From: Cecembia rubra
GTDB lineage: Bacteria > Bacteroidota > Bacteroidia > Cytophagales > Cyclobacteriaceae
Length of the DNA: 64,000 bases
Direction of reading: 5' to 3'
NCBI RefSeq assembly: GCF_003014575.1
Contig: NZ_PYGF01000006.1
Coordinates: 158,952-222,951 of the forward strand
The position numbers and the translations under genes are program-made. The notes beneath the pieces are model-generated. The model ran no database searches, was not told the origin of the DNA, and saw nothing but the letters and a program-made list of their open reading frames with translations. Within the stretch, counting starts at the first letter, position 1. The number at the start of each line of letters is the position of its first letter. Positions 1 to 7,966 of the stretch are shown here, one piece after another.

Positions 1-850
1 CATAACCGTGCTTTTCTCTCAGTGCCATATTTAAGCGGGAGTTCATACTGGGGCCACCGAGTATGTTATTCAGCAAATAAAGCTTAAATCTTCTGGGATC
101 GTACATGGAATAGGCAGGTTTTCCTAAAGCACAGTGTGCTTGGGTGATATCCTTCTTTACCATTTTGTTTTTGGCCTGGTAATTAGAAAAACCGCTCCTG
201 ATATAAAGGCTTCTTTTTAATGGAACCTCGCCAAGTAGTCCTTCAATTTTTTGTAGCGCTTTTTCGAAAGTAATGTTCCCTATTACTGAAAACACAATTT
301 GTGTGGTATCCAATCGGGTCGAAACAAAATCAAAAAAATCCTCCTGCTTGAATTTACTGACTGTGTCCTCGTTGCCCAGGATGTTTCTGCCCAAGGCATG
401 GCCTTCGAAAACCATTTCGTCAAAGTCATCTTGAAGAGAATCATCAGGAGAATCTCTGTACATGGCCATTTCTTCCAATATTACCTGTCTTTCCTTTTCT
501 ATCTGTTTTTGGGGAAAGGTAGAATTGAAGGTGATATCAAAAAGCAATTCGGCAGCTTTACCATAATGCTCTTTTAATACGCTGGAGTAAAAACAGATTT
601 TCTCCTTCGTAGTATAGGCATTGAGTTCACCACCCAATGATTCAAGCCTGTTTATGATGTGAAAGGCCTTTCTTTTCCTGGTGCCTTTGAAGGCCATGTG
701 TTCCCAAAAATGAGCTATACCCTCTTCCTCTTTAGATTCATCTCTGCTACCAATATTGAGGACAAAACCACAATGGACAATTCTGGTATGGTTGACTTCC
801 TGGTGAACAATTCGTATCCCGTTTGCTAACTGCTTTAAATTGTACTGCAT
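1..850 (-). CDS. M16 (insulinase-type) zinc protease, C-terminus cut by window edge
   Basis: The minus-strand frame opens at the ATG at 850 and runs off the left edge, leaving the first 283 residues. An inverted zinc motif HFWEH lies at residues 47-51, followed by the usual MAFKGT. A downstream ELNAYT segment supplies the distal acidic ligand typical of M16 proteases. The retained part covers the catalytic domain and the start of the inactive partner domain, ending at the conserved LREKHGY. M16 family members are usually about 410-430 residues when single-module. No signal peptide is visible, so it is probably cytoplasmic and degrades peptides. It is divergent from the aminopeptidase P gene. 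The family assignment is firm; the substrate is unknown. Confidence 0.93.
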   Translation of the reverse strand, partial: MQYNLKQLANGIRIVHQEVNHTRIVHCGFVLNIGSRDESKEEEGIAHFWEHMAFKGTRKRKAFHIINRLESLGGELNAYTTKEKICFYSSVLKEHYGKAAELLFDITFNSTFPQKQIEKERQVILEEMAMYRDSPDDSLQDDFDEMVFEGHALGRNILGNEDTVSKFKQEDFFDFVSTRLDTTQIVFSVIGNITFEKALQKIEGLLGEVPLKRSLYIRSGFSNYQAKNKMVKKDITQAHCALGKPAYSMYDPRRFKLYLLNNILGGPSMNSRLNMALREKHGY

Positions 851-877
851 GTAATCCTATTTCCTCTCCTCAAGGTA

Positions 878-885
878 CAAAATTA
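878..885 (-). promoter_or_regulatory. Putative -7 promoter element of the M16 protease gene
   Basis: On the minus strand this reads TAATTTTG, a match to the Bacteroidota primary-sigma -7 consensus TAnnTTTG, 28 nt upstream of the ATG. I found no convincing -33 TTTG at normal spacing, so this is only a candidate. Confidence 0.35.
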
Positions 886-1046
886 AAAGACTTTCAAAAC
901 TCTTTTTTCAATATTCCAAAGATTCAATTTCAGGGAAGGTTTTTTTTAAAGCCGGACTGAATTGATAATTTAGGGCTTTATTAACCCTTATATTGTCCGT
1001 GTTAATAATTTCACGGTAATCCAAACATTTGAAAATATACTTAAAT

Positions 1047-2333
1047 ATGAAGTATTCGCCTCTTCCAAAAAGTCTTTATATCAAAAACAGGAAAAAATTA
1101 ATTGAGAAATTTCCAGCTAAATCAGTAGCTGTATTTCATTCCAATGATATCATGCCCACCAATGCCGACGGGACCATGCGTTTTAGGCAAAATAATGACC
1201 TATTTTACCTTTGCGGAATTGACCAGGAAGAAACCATCTTGGTGCTTTGTCCGGATTTTCCTGATCCGAATATGAGGGAAATCCTCTTTCTAAGAGAGAC
1301 CAATGAACACATTGCGGTCTGGGAAGGGCATAAGTACACCAAGGAAGAGGCTTATGAAGCTTCTGGGATTGAAAATATCCAGTGGCTTGGAAGCTTTGAT
1401 AATGTTTTCAATACTTTGATGGCACTGAGCCAACATGTTTTATTGAATACCAATGAGCATCTTCGGGCAGATATCCAAGTGGAAACCAGGGATGCCAGGT
1501 TTATAAAAAAATGTAAAGAAAAATATCCGCTCCATCATTTTCATAGATTAGCTCCGCTGATGCACCAATTAAGAGGAGTGAAGGAGCAGGAAGAAATTGA
1601 CCAATTGCAGATTGCCTGTGATATTACTGAGAAAGGATTTAGAAGAGTTCTTTCTTTTGTAAGACCTGGAGTTGCAGAATTTGAGATTGAAGCTGAATTT
1701 ATCCATGAATTTATTAGAAACAGAAGCAAAGGCTTTGCCTATGAACCGATAATTGCTTCCGGGGCCAATGCCTGTGTACTGCACTACATTGAAAATAAAG
1801 AAATATGTAAGGAAGGTGAACTTATTTTGCTGGATGTAGGGGCGGAATATGGAAACTATAATGCCGATATGACAAGGACTATCCCGGTAAATGGCAAATT
1901 CTCCAAAAGGCAAAGACAAGTCTATGATGCTGTGCTACGGGTTCAAAGAGGAGCAATGGAAATCCTGAGACCTGGGATAAATATACAGGATTACCACAAA
2001 GAAGTAGGCTTGATGATGCAGTCCGAACTCATTGGTTTGGGGCTTTTGGATCAGACTGATATCAAAAACCAAGACCCTAAATGGCCTGCCTTCAAAAAAT
2101 ACTTCATGCATGGGACTTCCCACCATTTAGGGCTAGATGTCCACGATGTAGGCACCATGCATGAACCTATTGCTCCAGGGATGGTTTTTACCGTTGAGCC
2201 CGGCATCTACATCAGGGAAGAGGGGTTGGGCATTCGGCTTGAAAATAACATAGTGATCCTACAAGATGGATATCTTGACCTGATGCGTAATATTCCAATT
2301 GAAGCAGAAGAAATCGAGAGTTTAATGAATTAA
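1047..2333 (+). CDS. pepP: Xaa-Pro aminopeptidase (aminopeptidase P family, M24B)
   Basis: Cytoplasmic metallopeptidase predicted to remove an N-terminal residue preceding proline. Residues ~1-170 form an AMP_N domain (FRQNNDLFYLCG, then the acidic ETNEH segment). The pita-bread domain follows with its dinuclear metal ligands: Asp in LLDVGAEY, Asp in NADMTRT, His in HGTSHHLG, Glu in FTVEPGIY and Glu in IRLENN. An in-frame TTG lies 18 nt upstream at 1029, but the ATG at 1047 gives the normal family N-terminus and was chosen. At 428 residues it is a full-length PepP. It is convergent with the sorbosone-dehydrogenase-like gene, with a shared hairpin between them. The second M24 protein in the window (37379) is exported and only distantly related. 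Confidence 0.93.
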   Translation: MKYSPLPKSLYIKNRKKLIEKFPAKSVAVFHSNDIMPTNADGTMRFRQNNDLFYLCGIDQEETILVLCPDFPDPNMREILFLRETNEHIAVWEGHKYTKEEAYEASGIENIQWLGSFDNVFNTLMALSQHVLLNTNEHLRADIQVETRDARFIKKCKEKYPLHHFHRLAPLMHQLRGVKEQEEIDQLQIACDITEKGFRRVLSFVRPGVAEFEIEAEFIHEFIRNRSKGFAYEPIIASGANACVLHYIENKEICKEGELILLDVGAEYGNYNADMTRTIPVNGKFSKRQRQVYDAVLRVQRGAMEILRPGINIQDYHKEVGLMMQSELIGLGLLDQTDIKNQDPKWPAFKKYFMHGTSHHLGLDVHDVGTMHEPIAPGMVFTVEPGIYIREEGLGIRLENNIVILQDGYLDLMRNIPIEAEEIESLMN

Positions 2334-2335
2334 AA

Positions 2336-2395
2336 AAAGAGGAAAGGAATCAGGGAAAAGGTGAAAAGACCAGCAAAATCAATTTACCTTTTCCC
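2336..2395. terminator. Purine-rich run and inverted repeat between convergent genes
   Basis: Just after the pepP stop a purine-rich stretch with loose 7-nt periodicity begins (gaggaaa, ggaatca, gggaaaa, ggtgaaa). Its part at 2353-2362 (GGGAAAAGGT) pairs perfectly with 2386-2395 (ACCTTTTCCC) around a 23-nt loop. It sits between two convergent genes, so it may serve as a bidirectional terminator, although there is no classical U-tract. Confidence 0.45.
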
Positions 2396-2408
2396 CTTCA
2401 CCTTTCTA

Positions 2409-3536
2409 CTAATTCTTATAACTTATCTTATAAATACAATTGGCCATATCGTCAGATACCAGTAAACTTCCATCAGGAAGCTGAAGGACATCCACCGGCC
2501 TTCCCCAGACATCCTGAGTGGCATGGTTTAGCCAACCTTCAGCAAAAACTTCTTCTTTGACTACTTTTTGGTTGCCGTCTAAGATGACATGCGTGAGCTG
2601 ATATCCAATTTTTTTGCTTCGGTTCCAAGATCCGTGTTTGGCAATAAAAATATTGTTTCGGTATTTTTCAGGGAATTGGTTGCCAGTATAGAACCGCATG
2701 CCCAAAGGTGCAGTATGAGGGCCCATTTTGGCAGCAGGCGCCACATATGCATTTTTATCCTTTCCTTTATTGCCAAACTCCGGGTCTTTTATATCACCTG
2801 CATGCCAATAGGGATAGCCAAAATGCATGCCTTTTTGAGGAGCATGATTCAATTCGCAATCCGGAAAGTCATCCCCCATCATGTCTCTGCCATTATCTGT
2901 GAACCATAATTCTTTGCTTTTGGGATGCCAGGCAAATCCAACAGTGTTCCTTACACCCTTTGCAAAGATTTCAGGTTTTATATTAGAGGAATTGACATCA
3001 ATCCTGGTAATCGAAGCAAATATTTCCTCGGGATCGCAAATATTGCAGGGAGCGCCCACAGGTACATAGAGCATACCGTCCGGGCCAAAAGCAATGAATT
3101 TCCAACCATGATGGGCTTTATCTGGATATTGGTCATATACCACTTCGAATTTTGGATTCTCAAGGTTCTTTTCTATGTTTCTGAACCTTAAGATCCTACT
3201 TACCTCTGCCACATACAGGTCACCATCTTTGAAGGCTACCCCATTGGGCATCCTTAAACCTGAAGCTAATGTGTACCTTTTGTCAGCTTTCCCGTCTCCA
3301 TTACTGTCCTGAAGGGCATATACGTTTTTACCTTGTCTATTGCCAACAAAGATAACGCTGCCGTCTGCATTCATGGCCAATGACCTTGCATCGGGAACAT
3401 CCTCAGCCCAAACCGAAATCTGAAAACCCGGCGGTAGCTTTATGGTCTCCAGCTGTACATAATTGTTTTTTTTGTTTTGTCCCGAGCAGGAGTAACTGAC
3501 CAGGATAAAAAAGCTTAAGAACAAATGTCTTACCAT
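2409..3536 (-). CDS. PQQ-dependent sugar dehydrogenase-like (sorbosone dehydrogenase family) exported protein
   Basis: A 375-residue protein of the soluble glucose/sorbosone dehydrogenase six-bladed beta-propeller fold. Family signatures include LPPGFQISVWAEDVPDARSL, an early blade carrying GNRQGKNVYAL, PNGVAFKDGDLYVAE, HHGWKFIAFGPDGMLYVPVGAP, VRNTVGFAWHP and the C-terminal RPVDVLQLPDGSLLVSDD. The N-terminus has a hydrophobic stretch ending in a Cys (SYSCSGQ), which suggests an outer-membrane or periplasmic lipoprotein, although the lipobox is not canonical. Known relatives oxidise sugars or aldoses with PQQ; the substrate here cannot be told, and many Bacteroidota paralogues have no tested activity. 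No PQQ biosynthesis genes are visible in the window. Confidence 0.85.
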   Translation of the reverse strand: MVRHLFLSFFILVSYSCSGQNKKNNYVQLETIKLPPGFQISVWAEDVPDARSLAMNADGSVIFVGNRQGKNVYALQDSNGDGKADKRYTLASGLRMPNGVAFKDGDLYVAEVSRILRFRNIEKNLENPKFEVVYDQYPDKAHHGWKFIAFGPDGMLYVPVGAPCNICDPEEIFASITRIDVNSSNIKPEIFAKGVRNTVGFAWHPKSKELWFTDNGRDMMGDDFPDCELNHAPQKGMHFGYPYWHAGDIKDPEFGNKGKDKNAYVAPAAKMGPHTAPLGMRFYTGNQFPEKYRNNIFIAKHGSWNRSKKIGYQLTHVILDGNQKVVKEEVFAEGWLNHATQDVWGRPVDVLQLPDGSLLVSDDMANCIYKISYKN

Positions 3537-3722
3537 CTAGTGTTTTTTTTGATTCATTGTCAATTTAACCAAATCTTTCATGTATTGTTGGGTAAATTCA
3601 ATAAGTGATAAAATTGGTGTATTACACACAACAAAAGCTAATTTAAAAGGTAATCTGGAATCCAAACTCAGCATACTTTGTTAATTTAGCCGACTGGTTT
3701 AGTGTTGACCCGAATTTGAAGC

Positions 3723-5648
3723 ATGTTATCTATCAATAATCTTTCCTATTTTATCGGAGGCAGAGCCCTATATGAAAATGCCTCTTTGCATATCAAACCA
3801 AAAGATAAAATCGGCCTTGTCGGACTGAACGGGACCGGTAAATCTACGTTGCTCAAACTGATCAATGGGGACTATCAGCCAAGCTCTGGAGAAATCCAAA
3901 AGGCTAAGGACTGTACCATTGGGTTTCTCAACCAGGACCTGCTTTCTTATCAGTCTGAGGACAGCATCTTGGATGTTGCTTTAGAAGCATTTAAGGCCAC
4001 CCTTCAATTACAGGAGGAAATAGATATGGTCCTTAAACAGATGGAAACCGATTATTCAGAAGAAATAATCCATAAGCTTGCCAAATTACAGGATCAGTTT
4101 GAGGCCAATGAAGGCTATACCATCAAGGCCAAGGCAGAAGAGGTCTTGGAGGGGATTGGTTTTTCTACTGAGGACCTAAAAAGGCCGCTCAAAACTTTTT
4201 CCGGAGGATGGAGAATGAGGGTGATGTTGGCTAAATTGCTTTTGGAAAAGCCATCGTTGCTAATGTTGGATGAACCAACCAACCACCTGGATCTTCCCTC
4301 CATCCAATGGGTGGAAAATTACCTAAGGACCTATGAAGGGGCTGTAATTGTAGTTTCCCACGACAAGGAATTCCTTGATAATTGTATAGATACCACGGTA
4401 GAGGTTTCCAATGGAACACTTACGGTATATGCTGGTAATTATTCTTTCTACCAATCGGAAAAAAAAGAAAGGATGGAAATACAGCAAAACGCTTATGAAA
4501 ACCAGCAACAGATGATCAAGCAAACGGAACGCTTTATTGAGCGTTTCCGGGCCAAAGCTTCCAAGTCCAATCAAGTCCAATCACGCATCAAAGCGTTGGA
4601 CAAAATGGATAGGGTAGCAGAGGTAGTGGATGACAATATTGCGGTAAATTTTAAATTTAAGTTCTCCCAAAAATCAGGTCGGGATGTAGTTGTTTTGGAT
4701 CATGTTTCCAAGGCTTATGGGAATTTATGCATTCTTAAAAATACTTCAGCAAGAATCGAAAGAGGGGATAAAATAGCCTTGATCGGTGCTAATGGAAAGG
4801 GAAAATCAACCCTTTTGAGGATCATCGACGGTACAGAAAAATTAGAAGGGAAAAGGGAACAGGGGCACAATGTCATCAAGTCATTTTATGCCCAACATCA
4901 GTTGGAAGCATTGAATGTGGACAATGAAATTCTCCAGGAATTACAACAGGCAGGTTCGGGAAAGACCGACACAGAACTTAGGAATGTTTTGGGATGCTTT
5001 CTATTTACCAATGAAGATGTGTTCAAAAAAATCAAAGTACTCTCTGGAGGTGAGAAATCGAGGGTAGCTCTGGCAAAAACCCTTATTTCGGAGGCGAACT
5101 TTCTGCTGCTTGATGAACCTACCAATCACTTGGATATGCAGTCAGTCAATATTCTTATCCAGGCACTGCAGCAATACGAAGGTACTTTTATCACTGTTTC
5201 GCACGACAGGCACTTTATCAGGGGAGTGGCCAATAAAATCTGGTATATCGAAGCGCATCAAATCAAAGAATATCCCGGATCTTATGAGGAGTTTGTCTAT
5301 TGGAAATCACAGCAGCTGGAAAATCAAGGATCCAGTATTCAAGTTGAAAAAAGCAAGGCAGAGCCCAAAAAGAAAGTGTATAATGATGTAGAGCTCCAAC
5401 AAAATAAAAAGGAACTCAAGAAAAAGGAACAGGAACTGGCCCAATTGGAGGAGAGAATCATGGCATGTGAATCCCAAAAAAGTGAGTTGGAGGCAGCCTT
5501 GGCAAATCCTGAAAACTTTTCAGACCCTTCAAAATTGGAAACATTAAACCGTGAATATCAAAATTTGAAACAGAATGAGGATTTATTGAACAGTGAATGG
5601 GAGCAGCTCGTAGAACTGATTGGGGCCTTACAGGAAAATATCAGATAA
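3723..5648 (+). CDS. ABC-F family ATP-binding protein (Uup/EttA-like)
   Basis: Soluble protein with two ABC ATPase modules and no membrane segment, as in translation-associated ABC-F proteins. Module 1 has Walker A GLNGTGKST (~res 36), signature FSGGWRMRV and Walker B LLMLDEPTNHLD. Module 2 has GANGKGKST, LSGGEKSRV and LLLDEPTNHLD. The inter-domain linker (res ~240-310) is charged and helical (ERFIERFRAKASKSNQVQSR), the ABC-F P-site tRNA interaction motif region. A C-terminal coiled coil (res ~560-640) resembles the Uup C-terminal domain. Family members act on the ribosome to relieve stalling, or confer antibiotic protection. Which subfamily this belongs to is not decided by eye. The DUF5103 gene follows at short distance and may be co-transcribed. 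Confidence 0.93.
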   Translation: MLSINNLSYFIGGRALYENASLHIKPKDKIGLVGLNGTGKSTLLKLINGDYQPSSGEIQKAKDCTIGFLNQDLLSYQSEDSILDVALEAFKATLQLQEEIDMVLKQMETDYSEEIIHKLAKLQDQFEANEGYTIKAKAEEVLEGIGFSTEDLKRPLKTFSGGWRMRVMLAKLLLEKPSLLMLDEPTNHLDLPSIQWVENYLRTYEGAVIVVSHDKEFLDNCIDTTVEVSNGTLTVYAGNYSFYQSEKKERMEIQQNAYENQQQMIKQTERFIERFRAKASKSNQVQSRIKALDKMDRVAEVVDDNIAVNFKFKFSQKSGRDVVVLDHVSKAYGNLCILKNTSARIERGDKIALIGANGKGKSTLLRIIDGTEKLEGKREQGHNVIKSFYAQHQLEALNVDNEILQELQQAGSGKTDTELRNVLGCFLFTNEDVFKKIKVLSGGEKSRVALAKTLISEANFLLLDEPTNHLDMQSVNILIQALQQYEGTFITVSHDRHFIRGVANKIWYIEAHQIKEYPGSYEEFVYWKSQQLENQGSSIQVEKSKAEPKKKVYNDVELQQNKKELKKKEQELAQLEERIMACESQKSELEAALANPENFSDPSKLETLNREYQNLKQNEDLLNSEWEQLVELIGALQENIR

Positions 5649-5685
5649 TGGCCCAGGATTTGTTTGTGAAACTCAAAAGAACTTA

Positions 5686-6963
5686 ATGATGATGCGCAGA
5701 ATTCTTATTCTTTTTATATTTTTTCTATGGTATGGCTTCACCTTTGGTCAGGCAAACAAAATTATTTATGATAGGATTTTTGAAGAAAACATCCAGTCTG
5801 TAAGACTCTTTCCCATGCGGGGAGATTTAGAGGCACAAATGAATTCTCCTGTAATACAGTTGGGGGGAAATATTCCGCTTGTATTGTATTTTGATGATCT
5901 TGCCTACGACCCTGATATGTATTCAGTAAAGATTATCCATTGCAATATGGACTGGACACCTTCTGACCTTAAAGAGCCAGAATACCTTGATGCCTACAAT
6001 GAGTTTAATGTGACTTCATACGATTATTCAATTGATACCCGTATTCCTTATATCCATTACAGGTTTACCATTCCCCAGGTCAAAAAATCCGGCAATTATG
6101 CCGTGATGGTTTATAGAGGGAGGGACCAAAATCAACCTATCATCACAAGAAGGTTTATGGTCTTTCAAAACATGGTCAATCTTGCGGCACGGGTTGTTCC
6201 CCCCAGTCAAACAGAGATGCGCAGACAGGTACAACAGATCAATGTGAATGTCAATTATAAGGGAAGGGAGTTATTTGATCCTATCAATAACCTAAGAGTG
6301 GTAATCAGGCAAAACCAAAGGTGGGATAATATAAAAGTCCTTAAGAAACCGACTATGCTCAGAGAAGATACCAAGATGCTGGAATATAACCTTTTTGATG
6401 GGCGCAATGCGTTTTTTGCTGGTAATGAATTCAGGTTTGTGGATCTAAGGTTCATGAGGGCAAGGGGAGTTAACATAAGGAATGTTAGGGTAGAAGAGGA
6501 TGCAGTATTTGCGGAAGGTTTACTTGATAAATTACGGCCTGCGGGAGTTTACTCTCAATACCTGGACCTCAACGGTCAATATGCCATCATGAACATGGAA
6601 CGTCAGAATTATGAGTTGGAAAGTGAATATATGATCATGACCTTCAGTCTGGATGCAGATGGAATTAATGATACCCCTTATCTTGTAGGGGCTCTCTCTG
6701 AGTGGGGCTTTAGTCCTGATGCAAAAATGACTTTAAATAAGAAAAGAAATGCCTATGAAACCACTTTGCTTTTGAAACAAGGGTGGTATGATTATCAATT
6801 TGCTTATAAAGGTCAGGAGGGGTGGGATATGCTACCTATTGAAGGGAGTTATTTTGAAACAGAGAATGAATATGAAGTCTTAGTATATTATCGGGACATG
6901 GGGTCAAGATATGATGAACTTATCAGCTATTTTAATTTGAATCCAAATAAAAGGAGGTTATAA
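5686..6963 (+). CDS. Type IX secretion plug-domain protein (DUF5103)
   Basis: Exported protein of about 425 residues. The longest frame starts inside the ABC-F gene, but three consecutive ATGs at 5686/5689/5692 precede a clear signal peptide (RRILILFIFFLWYGFTFGQ), so the start was placed there, 37 nt after the preceding stop. The body matches the DUF5103 family: MRGDLEAQMNSPVIQLGG, LVLYFDDLAYDPDMYSVKIIHCNMDW, an IHYRFTIPQVKKSGNYAVMVYR core and an Ig-like C-terminal half (ARVVPPSQTE onwards). In Flavobacterium johnsoniae a DUF5103 protein acts as the periplasmic plug of the SprA translocon in type IX secretion. That role is inferred here from family only; no other T9SS genes are nearby. Confidence 0.82.
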   Translation: MMMRRILILFIFFLWYGFTFGQANKIIYDRIFEENIQSVRLFPMRGDLEAQMNSPVIQLGGNIPLVLYFDDLAYDPDMYSVKIIHCNMDWTPSDLKEPEYLDAYNEFNVTSYDYSIDTRIPYIHYRFTIPQVKKSGNYAVMVYRGRDQNQPIITRRFMVFQNMVNLAARVVPPSQTEMRRQVQQINVNVNYKGRELFDPINNLRVVIRQNQRWDNIKVLKKPTMLREDTKMLEYNLFDGRNAFFAGNEFRFVDLRFMRARGVNIRNVRVEEDAVFAEGLLDKLRPAGVYSQYLDLNGQYAIMNMERQNYELESEYMIMTFSLDADGINDTPYLVGALSEWGFSPDAKMTLNKKRNAYETTLLLKQGWYDYQFAYKGQEGWDMLPIEGSYFETENEYEVLVYYRDMGSRYDELISYFNLNPNKRRL

Positions 6964-6997
6964 AAAAAATCCCGATCGACTGATCGGGATTTTTTTT
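6962..6997. terminator. Strong bidirectional terminator
   Basis: The hairpin ATCCCGATC-gact-GATCGGGAT is bracketed by A8 on the left and T8 on the right, so it terminates in both directions. It lies at the end of the DUF5103 gene and overlaps the stop codon of the convergent Cas6-like gene. Confidence 0.92.
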
Positions 6998-7865
6998 AGA
7001 TTTCCTGTTCACCTTCAAGTTCATCAGGCTTTTGCCTTTCGGTGTGGGATTTGTAAGGAATAAATCCCTCTCTTTTGAATTTGTAAGGTTCAGTCCTTTG
7101 ACTTGGCAAATGGTTTGCTAAATCCAGCATTCCAAAGCCTTTGTGGGTGAAAGCACCCAGTCCACATTTGAACACAAAGTCCTGAACTTCTTGGGCTGCA
7201 TATAAGGTAAAAGGTAAAGTATAACCTCTTACTTCATATTTCACATCCATGTCGTAAACAGAATAGATTCTTGCAAATTTTTTCTGCTGTTCTCTCAGCT
7301 TATTTACATAATTCATATCCGGTACCACTTGGAATTTGTAGAAAGATTCCATTTGTTCCTGGCTGTACCAACCTGATTTTTCCATTCTGGTAAGGGTAGA
7401 TTCATACAATAGATCCGAAAATTCATCGGTATCCGGATTGATGAAGCGCTTACCTGACTCATCATTGAATGATGGAGTGATCAATACCAAGGGTGAAATA
7501 CAAACAAATTTGTTTGAACTCTCCAAGGTTGGTTCAAATTCCTGTTCGGTGTACTCAGGAGAGAGTATCAAATTGCCCAACTCAATTTTCGGCGTTTCGA
7601 ATACCTGCTCCAGCAAATAGTCCATAAATTCTTCATTGGGTGATGAAAGCACTAAGGTGACTAAACTGGAATAGTAATGAAGTCCGCTTCTACTTACTTT
7701 GGTCTGTCCTTTGAGACCAGAGAAATTGAAGTAATTGTAATTGAAAAACTCTTCTCTCCCACCTTTTACGATGAGACCTTTAAGGAATTGTGCCAGAATG
7801 TACTGGTGGTGAAAGGGTAAATAAGCACCTTTGTTTTTTAGGGAAAATATTAGTCTTATTCTCAC
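6996..7865 (-). CDS. Orphan Cas6-like CRISPR RNA endoribonuclease homologue
   Basis: A 289-residue protein with the features of Cas6-family RAMP proteins. The N-terminus MRIRLIFSL and LPFHHQYILAQFLKGLI matches the first ferredoxin-like strand and helix of Cas6. A SSPNEEFMDYLLEQVF segment and a PLVLITPSF strand follow. The glycine-rich C-terminal motif GLGAFTHKGFG is at residues 235-245. Candidate catalytic residues are H19/H20 and nearby Tyr/Lys, but this is not certain. A polar 40-residue tail follows the G-loop. Cas6 normally cuts CRISPR repeat RNA 5' of the spacer, but no cas gene or repeat-spacer array is present in this window. It lies 101 nt after ychF and ends in a strong terminator. 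It could process array RNA encoded elsewhere, or be a domesticated RNA-binding protein. Confidence 0.78.
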   Translation of the reverse strand: MRIRLIFSLKNKGAYLPFHHQYILAQFLKGLIVKGGREEFFNYNYFNFSGLKGQTKVSRSGLHYYSSLVTLVLSSPNEEFMDYLLEQVFETPKIELGNLILSPEYTEQEFEPTLESSNKFVCISPLVLITPSFNDESGKRFINPDTDEFSDLLYESTLTRMEKSGWYSQEQMESFYKFQVVPDMNYVNKLREQQKKFARIYSVYDMDVKYEVRGYTLPFTLYAAQEVQDFVFKCGLGAFTHKGFGMLDLANHLPSQRTEPYKFKREGFIPYKSHTERQKPDELEGEQEI

Positions 7866-7937
7866 GGTTTTAAAAATAAAATTTAAACAATCATTAAACT
7901 TAGATTACTTACTATTTACTTTTTGTTTGGTATCTGG

Positions 7938-7945
7938 CAAAAGTA
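7938..7945 (-). promoter_or_regulatory. Putative -7 element for the Cas6-like gene
   Basis: The minus strand reads TACTTTTG, matching TAnnTTTG, 73 nt upstream of the Cas6-like ATG and inside the AT-rich gap after ychF. If real, the gene is transcribed separately from the ychF operon. No clear -33 box is seen. Confidence 0.35.
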
Positions 7946-7966
7946 CAAATTTTTTTTAAAGATTGA

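Noticed and set aside
299..577. Plus-strand 92-codon ORF
   Set aside because: It is antisense to the M16 protease, whose HxxEH motif and full family pattern read through on the minus strand.
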